Below are positions 59,825-64,000 of a stretch of DNA of 64,000 bases, one piece after another. The DNA comes from Schwartzia sp. (in: firmicutes) (GTDB taxonomy: Bacteria; Bacillota; Negativicutes; Selenomonadales; Selenomonadaceae): NCBI GenBank assembly GCA_017480545.1, contig JAFVAI010000102.1:22524-86523 (forward strand), given 5' to 3'. The position numbers and the translations under genes are program-made. The notes beneath the pieces were generated by a model. It worked only from the letters and a program-made list of their open reading frames with translations. It was not told the origin of the DNA and did not search any database. Each line of letters begins with the position of its first letter. Position 1 is the stretch's first letter.

Positions 59825-62402
59825 AATGACGCGAAAAGCGGGGCGTTCCCTGGACTCCCTGCGAAAAATGCTAGCCGTCGCGGTCGCCCTCGTCTTCGTC
59901 ACCCTTTGGGCGGGCCACAGAACCAACGTGCTCCTGACCCGCACCTTGGAGCGGACGGTGGCGCGGCAGGCGGCTGACCTCTCCGTCATGGCGGAGGAAC
60001 GGTTCGGGCAGGAATTCCAATCGCTTTCTCTGGCGGCCGGACTCCTTTCCTCCGCACCCGGCGAGGAAGAAACGGCGAGGATTCTGGCGGAGCTGGAAGG
60101 CGGCGGAAACGACGTTTCCGTCGGCATCCTCTCGGTGGAAGGAAAAGCCCTGTCCGGCGGTTTCCTCTCCCGCTGGGATTTCCTGTCCTTGCCCCAAGCC
60201 TTTCGCGGCCAAAACTTGATGGACTATTGCCCGGGAAAGGGCTTGCTGTTTGCCGTGCCCATCCGGCGCGGCCCCAACATCCGCGCCGTGCTGTACCGGC
60301 TTTACCGGAACGAGGTCCTGACGGACCGCTTCAGCCTGACGAACTATCATCCGTCGATACGCCTTTTGCTGCGAAGCACGACGGGGCTGCTCATTGTGCC
60401 GTACAAAAATTACGGCGCGGACGACAAGGCGTTTTTCGAGGCGCCCGCAGTCCGGGCGGCTTTCGCGGACATCCGCGAGCGGCTGGGGACGCGGCGCGCG
60501 GCGGCCGCCCATGTAAAGGTCGGCGGGACGGAGTATTTCCTGTTCGGCTCGGATTTGCCGGAAACGAATTGCGCCGTGGCGGGCTACATCCCCGCGTCGG
60601 CGGTGGCGGGCGACATCGCCTTGGTGCAGGAGCGGCTGCGCCGCTCCATCGGTTCGCTGCTGCTGATTTTCCTCATCGTGGGCGTCTACTTGTTCCGGGC
60701 GCGGGAAAAAGCGGCGGAAAGCGAAGCCCTCCGCCGCGAGAAAGCCGCCGCGAACCTCGCGAACCGGGCGAAGAGCGAATTCCTCGCCAACATGAGCCAC
60801 GAGATCCGCACACCCATCAACGCGGTGCTCGGCATGAACGAAATGATCCTGCGCGAAGGAAAAGACCCCGCCGTCGCCCGCTACGCGAAAAACATCCGCT
60901 CCGCGGGCCGGACGCTCCTGGCCCTCATCAACGACGTGCTGGACTTTTCCAAGATCGAATCCGGCAAAATCGAGATCGTGGAAGTCGACTACCGCCTCTC
61001 GGAGCTTCTGGGGAACGCCGTCAACATGGCAAAGCCGAGAGCCGAGTCCAAAGGGCTCGCCTTCGGGCTGGAAGTGGACGGGACGCTTCCCGATGCGCTG
61101 TTCGGCGACATGACGCGGGTGCAGCAGATCGTCGTGAATCTTTTGACCAACGCCGCCAAGTACACGGAAAAAGGCAGCGTAAATCTCCGCGTCTCGGGCG
61201 AGCGGGACGCGGAGAAGGGCATCGTTGCCCTGAACTTTGTCGTGCGGGATACGGGCATCGGCATCCGCGAGGAGGACAAGGAAAAACTGTTCAAGCAATT
61301 CGAGCGGCTGGACAGCGTCCGGAACCGGAGCGTCGAAGGCACGGGGCTGGGCCTCGCGATCACCAAGCGGCTCGCGACCCTGATGGGCGGCGACGTCGTT
61401 TTCGAGAGCACCTACGGCGTCGGCTCCGTCTTCACGGCCACGCTGCCACAGAAAATCGACAGCGACGAGCCCATCGGCGATTTCGCGGCGCGCCTGTCGG
61501 AGCCGGGGGACGAACCGGCCTACCGCGCCTCTTTCTACGCGCCGGACGCGAGAATCCTCGTGGCGGACGACAACGAGATGAACCTTTTGGTCGTCGAGGG
61601 GCTGCTGAAAAAAACGGGCGTCCAAATCGAAGCCGTGACCGACGGCCGAAGCGTCCTGGAGCGGCTCGAACAAGAACGCTACGACGCGGTGCTGCTCGAC
61701 CACCGGATGCCCGGCATGGACGGCGTCGAGACGCTCCACGCCGCGAAGAAGCTGCCGAACGCGGAAGGCACCCCCTTCCTGATCCTCACGGCGGACGCCG
61801 TCGCGGGGATGCGGGAACAGTTCCTCGCGGAAGGCTTCGACGACTATCTGGCGAAGCCGTTGGACGGCGCGACGCTAGAATGGACGCTGATGCGCTTCCT
61901 GCCGACGGACAAGGTGCGCCCCGCGAAAGAGGCGGACGCGCCGCCCGCCGAGCGGGCAACGGCGCCGCAGGCGCCGGAACAGGAACCGGCGGAAGAGCCG
62001 CCTGTCCTCGACAAAGCCTTGGGGCTTCGATACTGCGGGAATTCCGAGGAATTCTACCGGGAAATGGCGGGCCTGTTCTGCAAACTGCATCCCCGGAAAA
62101 AAGCGCAAATCGAAGCCGCCTTCCTGGAAGAACACTGGAGCGACTATGTGACCTGCACCCACGCGCTGAAATCCACCGCCCTGTCCATCGGCGGCCAGCG
62201 CCTCTCGGAAGCGGCAAAGACAGCCGAGAACTTGGGAAAGCGCTTCCTCTCGGGCGACACGGACGCGGCGGAAAAAGAAAAAATCCTCGCGGAAATCCGG
62301 AACCTCCAAGGGAAGCTCTCGGCGCTTTACGACGAGTTTGCCGCCACAGTGCGGGCTCGCATCGAGGAAACGGACGAACCGAGGGAAAATAAAGGACGGT
62401 GA
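59817..62402 (+). CDS. Hybrid sensor histidine kinase with receiver and Hpt domains
   Basis: An 861-residue protein. Membrane helices at about 17-33 and 277-296 flank an extracytoplasmic domain. HisKA has the H box MSHEIRTPINAVLG with His328; the ATPase domain shows NLLTNAAKYT, DTGIGI and GTGLGLAI. A receiver domain follows (VADDNEMNLLVV, phospho-acceptor Asp628 in LLDHRMPGMDG, Lys in AKPLDG) and then a C-terminal Hpt domain with His782 in THALKST. The start is TTG 59817 after GGGGGGTGA, overlapping the BMP gene; ATG 59826 is an alternative. Confidence 0.92.
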   Translation: MNEMTRKAGRSLDSLRKMLAVAVALVFVTLWAGHRTNVLLTRTLERTVARQAADLSVMAEERFGQEFQSLSLAAGLLSSAPGEEETARILAELEGGGNDVSVGILSVEGKALSGGFLSRWDFLSLPQAFRGQNLMDYCPGKGLLFAVPIRRGPNIRAVLYRLYRNEVLTDRFSLTNYHPSIRLLLRSTTGLLIVPYKNYGADDKAFFEAPAVRAAFADIRERLGTRRAAAAHVKVGGTEYFLFGSDLPETNCAVAGYIPASAVAGDIALVQERLRRSIGSLLLIFLIVGVYLFRAREKAAESEALRREKAAANLANRAKSEFLANMSHEIRTPINAVLGMNEMILREGKDPAVARYAKNIRSAGRTLLALINDVLDFSKIESGKIEIVEVDYRLSELLGNAVNMAKPRAESKGLAFGLEVDGTLPDALFGDMTRVQQIVVNLLTNAAKYTEKGSVNLRVSGERDAEKGIVALNFVVRDTGIGIREEDKEKLFKQFERLDSVRNRSVEGTGLGLAITKRLATLMGGDVVFESTYGVGSVFTATLPQKIDSDEPIGDFAARLSEPGDEPAYRASFYAPDARILVADDNEMNLLVVEGLLKKTGVQIEAVTDGRSVLERLEQERYDAVLLDHRMPGMDGVETLHAAKKLPNAEGTPFLILTADAVAGMREQFLAEGFDDYLAKPLDGATLEWTLMRFLPTDKVRPAKEADAPPAERATAPQAPEQEPAEEPPVLDKALGLRYCGNSEEFYREMAGLFCKLHPRKKAQIEAAFLEEHWSDYVTCTHALKSTALSIGGQRLSEAAKTAENLGKRFLSGDTDAAEKEKILAEIRNLQGKLSALYDEFAATVRARIEETDEPRENKGR

Positions 62403-62407
62403 ACGCC

Positions 62408-63151
62408 ATGCGGATCGCAATCGTGGAAGACGACGAAAGGGACATGGAACAGCTTCGCGGCGTGATCGACGCCTACACGGCCAGCCGCAATATGCTCGTC
62501 GAGATTGATGCCTTCTCTTCCGGCCCGGATTTTTTGCGGGACTTCGAGGCGAAAAAATACGATCTGGTCTTTTTCGACAACTACATCGGAAACGGCCTCG
62601 GCATCGACCTCGCGCGCAAGGCGCGGGCGGCGGACGACGAGGTGGAATTCGTCTTCGTCAGCATGAGCTCCGAATTCGCGGTCTCGGGATTTGACGTGCG
62701 CGCGCTCCATTACCTGCTCAAGCCCGCCGGGAGCGACAGCATCGCGCAGGTCTTCGAGCGGTTCCGGAAGCACACGCAAAAACCGGAAGCGCCGATGATC
62801 GAAGTGACGAGCGACTACCACCCGGTTTTGATTCCCGTCCCTTCCGTCCGCTTCATCGAGGTCATCGACAAAACGTGCTTCATCCGCGCAAAGGAGGACG
62901 TGCCGGTCCGCCTGTCCCTGGAGAAACTCATGGAACTGTTGCCGCCGGACATTTTTGTCCGTACGCACAAAAGCTACGCGGTGCGCCTCGGAGCCATCCG
63001 GTCCATGGAGCAAAACGAATTCCTGCTCCAAAGCGGCGACAGCGTCCCCATTGGGCGCTCCTACCAAAGCAGCTGCAAAAGCGCCTTCATCGAATACCTG
63101 GCGAACCGGCCGGCGGACGGGCAAGCCCTCCCTGACCCATCTTCGCCATGA
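62408..63151 (+). CDS. LytTR family response regulator
   Basis: A 247-residue regulator: receiver domain at 1-120 (AIVEDDERDMEQL; phospho-acceptor Asp57 in VFFDNYIGNG; RALHYLLKP) and a LytTR DNA-binding domain at about 135-235 (FIEVIDKTCFIRA, FVRTHKSYAVRLGAI). It is likely the output of the kinase(s) on either side. ATG 62408 follows GGACGGTGA. Confidence 0.9.
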   Translation: MRIAIVEDDERDMEQLRGVIDAYTASRNMLVEIDAFSSGPDFLRDFEAKKYDLVFFDNYIGNGLGIDLARKARAADDEVEFVFVSMSSEFAVSGFDVRALHYLLKPAGSDSIAQVFERFRKHTQKPEAPMIEVTSDYHPVLIPVPSVRFIEVIDKTCFIRAKEDVPVRLSLEKLMELLPPDIFVRTHKSYAVRLGAIRSMEQNEFLLQSGDSVPIGRSYQSSCKSAFIEYLANRPADGQALPDPSSP

Positions 63152-63164
63152 AAGGATGTTTGCC

Positions 63165-64000
63165 ATGAAACGAAAACTGCGCAAAAGGCTCGCCGCCCTC
63201 GCGGTCTCCGCGTTCTTCCTTCTGGCGGGCTGCGCCTCGGACATGAGCGCCGCGTCCCACGCGAAACCGGGGGCGGATTTTTCCGACAGCGGCAACGCCT
63301 CCGATACGTGGGTGATTTATTGGTATCTCTGCGGCACCGACCTCGAATCGGAACTTGGCGCGGCCTCCGAGGACTTGGCGGAGCTGCAAAAGGTAAAGCT
63401 GCCGCCCAACGTCAAGGTCGTGATCCAGACCGGCGGCGCGAACCAATGGCAGACGGGCGGCGTACCGGCGAACGGCACGGGACGCTTCGTCTACGACTCG
63501 GACGGCCTCCAAAGCCTCGGCGAGACGGCGGACGCGGACATGGGAACGGGCGCGGGGCTTTCGGACTTCCTGCGCTTCGGCAAGGAAAATTTCAGCGCCG
63601 ACCATCGCGTCTTCGTCTTTTGGGACCACGGCGGCGGCAGCGTTGGCGGCCTCTGCCTCGACGAGCGCACCCGTAACATGATCAGCCTCGACGACGTGCG
63701 CGGCGCCTTTGACAGCGTCTACGGCGCGAATCCCGACACGCCGCCCTTCGAGATCATCGGCTTCGATGCCTGCCTGATGGCGACGGTGGAAACCGCCCAG
63801 ATGGCTTCCAAGTATGCCGATTATCTCCTGGCATCCGAGGAGTCGGAACCGGGCATCGGCTGGTATTATACCGACTGGGTGACCCTGCTCAGCCGCAACA
63901 CCTCCACGCCGACGGTTACTCTCGGCAAGCGGATTGTGGACGATTTCGTCACTATGTGTGCACGCCAGTGCCCGGGGCAGGATACCACGCTTTCCCTTAC
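63165..64000 (+). CDS. Clostripain-related (C11) cysteine peptidase lipoprotein (truncated by window edge)
   Basis: The first 278 residues are present. A lipoprotein signal peptide ends LLAGC (lipidated Cys at about residue 23). The C11 domain follows: WVIYWYLCGTDLESE, VFWDHGGGSVGG with the catalytic His and GFDACLMATVE with the catalytic Cys. Such proteins cleave after basic residues or act as secreted/outer-surface proteases. ATG 63165 follows AAAGGA, 13 bases after the LytTR stop, so it may be in the same transcript. The C-terminal part is beyond base 64000. Confidence 0.88.
   Translation, partial: MKRKLRKRLAALAVSAFFLLAGCASDMSAASHAKPGADFSDSGNASDTWVIYWYLCGTDLESELGAASEDLAELQKVKLPPNVKVVIQTGGANQWQTGGVPANGTGRFVYDSDGLQSLGETADADMGTGAGLSDFLRFGKENFSADHRVFVFWDHGGGSVGGLCLDERTRNMISLDDVRGAFDSVYGANPDTPPFEIIGFDACLMATVETAQMASKYADYLLASEESEPGIGWYYTDWVTLLSRNTSTPTVTLGKRIVDDFVTMCARQCPGQDTTLSL

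Overview
The window looks like chromosomal DNA from a diderm Firmicute of the class Negativicutes, probably a Selenomonas-like genus; the genus is an inference. Core genes and their order are Firmicute-like: carD next to yacL, asp23-amaP-DUF2273-nusB-xseAB-ispA-dxs-tlyA-nadK-argR-recN, and a glgC/glgD pair. Yet there is an MlaDFE lipid-transport set whose MlaD ends in an outer-membrane-like beta domain, a periplasmic UshA-type nucleotidase and a fucosylation cluster. GC content is high in most genes. AT-rich islands lie at about 25.4-26.5 kb and 40.0-42.5 kb.

Layout. 1-1.1 kb: 5' part of a yacL-like gene and carD. 1.2-12.4 kb: one long leftward operon, from asp23 down through isoprenoid, NAD, recombination-repair and RNA-modification genes to a site-2 protease; its argR carries an in-frame TGA. 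12.5-16.2 kb: aroC-aroK-aroB-surE with its own promoter. 16.2-25.4 kb: a comM-aroE-type IV pilus operon (PilB, PilT, PilC, major pilin, prepilin peptidase, four pilin-like proteins), a plausible DNA-uptake unit. 25.5-26.4 kb: structured intergenic DNA and two orphan Nif11-like peptide precursors. 26.5-38.6 kb: a complete glycogen operon (glgC, glgD, glgP, glgB, glgA, and a GH13-GH77 fusion) interrupted by a MITE-like repeat. 38.8-47.8 kb: gmd-fcl-fucosyltransferase-galE, then an AmmeMemoRadiSam pair split by an AT-rich, frameshifted multidomain gene with a run of eight G. 47.9-49.5 kb: ushA. 49.57-49.67 kb: four perfect DnaA boxes. 49.7-52.5 kb: mlaEFD.

From 52.6 kb the strand use becomes mixed. 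It holds a divergent XRE/degenerate ImmA-like regulator, an EF-G paralogue, a small secreted protein, then a sensory island: a leftward GHKL kinase opposite a membrane-anchored BMP-type binding protein, a hybrid histidine kinase and a LytTR response regulator. A clostripain-like lipoprotein runs off the right end. No rRNA, tRNA, CRISPR array or transposase gene was seen.

The best candidates for something new are the DnaA-box cluster upstream of ushA, the homopolymer-switched multidomain gene inside the AmmeMemoRadiSam operon, the orphan Nif11 pair, the BMP/hybrid-kinase/LytTR/GHKL island, and the nonsense codon in argR.
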